From Spirochaetota bacterium (GTDB taxonomy: Bacteria; Spirochaetota; UBA4802; JAFGDQ01): DNA of 47,553 bases. Under the pieces are notes generated by a model. That model was not told where the DNA came from and did not search any database. It saw nothing but the letters and a program-made list of their open reading frames with translations. Position 1 is the stretch's first letter. Each line of letters opens with the position of its first letter. Below are positions 46,816 through 47,553 of the stretch, one piece after another. The translations under genes and the position numbers were made by a program. The stretch spans positions 1-47,553 of the forward strand of contig JAXHTS010000026.1 of NCBI GenBank assembly GCA_034190085.1. The letters are read 5' to 3'.

Positions 46816-47432
46816 TAACTATAATTCTGAATGGTATAACATCTTAATAAGTTGTTTTATGAAAGATGATACTATCTCTGATGTAATTTTATTGAAAGTT
46901 AAGGGATGTCTCATCCTAAAGAAATAATAATTGATATGCTTCCAACCGCTGATTTCCTTGAATATATATTTTTTTCATTATATCAATACTAATTAATCCA
47001 AATGTTATAAGCACTAGGAATATGAACATTTGTCAAGTTAGATTAATTTCAAATGAACAAAAAGTATTTGAGAAATAATAAGGTTAGTTAACATCGATTA
47101 TTTTACTTTACTAAATGTAAGGTATCAATAAATAGCATGGGAAGATTACCTGCCACTTTTTTTGAAGTAGTTACTTAAAATTATCATAAGGATTCATCAA
47201 AATAATTGATCTCCTCCAAAGAATTGATCCTTTATTTAGGCAATCATTCAGTTTTGAATATAACTATCAGGGAATATTATGATATCAATAAAAATATACC
47301 CTACCCCCTATATAAACAGGGATAAGGTATTATTCCTGATCTTTTACTATTGAAAGCAAAAAACCTTAATTCTATTCGTATTATAAATCAAAGGAAATGT
47401 TACAAAAAAAATGTATGTCAATTTGGTCATAG
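46816..47432. other. AT-rich noncoding stretch
   Basis: About 600 bases with no ORF or RNA gene I recognise. ATACC at 47296 and GGTAT at 47330 bound an imperfect hairpin of unknown role. Confidence 0.45.
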
Positions 47433-47457
47433 TGTCTCGCTTCAATGAAATGGGACA
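47433..47457 (+). other. Possible left end of an insertion sequence
   Basis: The stretch starts TGTCTC, ends GGGACA and is partly self-complementary (TTCA/TGAA in the centre). It lies 58 bases before a transposase-like start codon, where the terminal repeat of an IS would be expected. The right end lies outside the window. Confidence 0.35.
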
Positions 47458-47514
47458 ATAATAATCAGAAATTAAGTTGGTAAATCCTCCGAGAATAATA
47501 ACCAGGAGGACAAG

Positions 47515-47553
47515 ATGCAAGAGAAGCGAGTTAGACGGAGATATACAGCTGAG
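47515..47553 (+). CDS. Start of a transposase OrfA-like gene (partial)
   Basis: AGGAGG precedes an ATG that opens MQEKRVRRRYTAE and runs off the window. The basic RRRYTAE start is typical of IS3-family OrfA helix-turn-helix proteins (RRxYTxEFK). Only 13 codons are visible, so the family is tentative. Confidence 0.5.
   Translation, partial: MQEKRVRRRYTAE

Overview
The window is an AT-rich stretch of a Gram-negative (diderm) bacterial chromosome. lpxC (lipid A synthesis), two signal-peptide-bearing porins ending in phenylalanine and a murein-processing gene set show the outer membrane. I favour a spirochaete or near relative. The reasons are the TruB catalytic loop GTLDKFASG, the LysM-like 777-residue protein of a type I associate with spirochaetes, and TTG starts. 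This is inference from remembered families, not a database result.

Layout. 0.3-7.5 kb: two unrecognised genes (a one-pass membrane protein with a LysM-like tail and a small helical protein), a GT4 glycosyltransferase, a metallo-beta-lactamase-fold hydrolase, a DUF3047 exported protein and lpxC. 7.8-21.2 kb, all on the minus strand: glyS (no glyQ nearby), then, in transcription order, nusA-infB-rbfA-truB-rpsO-pnp, an M16 peptidase, a bactofilin and a LysM/M23 endopeptidase. This joins the translation/RNA-decay operon to a cell-shape pair. 21.5-26.5 kb, minus strand: pgsA-amidase-GerMN protein-polysaccharide deacetylase-gpmI region; pgsA and the amidase overlap, and a clear intrinsic terminator follows gpmI.

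26.7-42 kb is accessory and shows decay and rearrangement: a B12-binding radical SAM gene, a frameshifted GNAT-YoaP gene, a UMF1-type MFS transporter, a lipoprotein pseudogene with three in-frame stops, a 120-bp MITE-like element, a SpoIIE-type phosphatase, a GC-richer acyl-CoA dehydrogenase, IS66 transposase remnants, and a tandem duplication of about 2.2 kb. Each duplicated unit carries an IS66 scrap, a structured leader, a porin gene and a small PstS-like periplasmic protein gene. An orphan ADP-forming acyl-CoA synthetase alpha subunit follows.

42-46.7 kb is a tight operon of a GldA/GldF/GldG-type ABC system plus a DUF4340 protein. After about 0.8 kb of noncoding DNA the window ends in the first 13 codons of what looks like an IS transposase gene.

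The strongest candidate for something undescribed is the duplicated porin/PstS-like cassette with its conserved hairpin leader. No tRNA, rRNA or CRISPR array was found.
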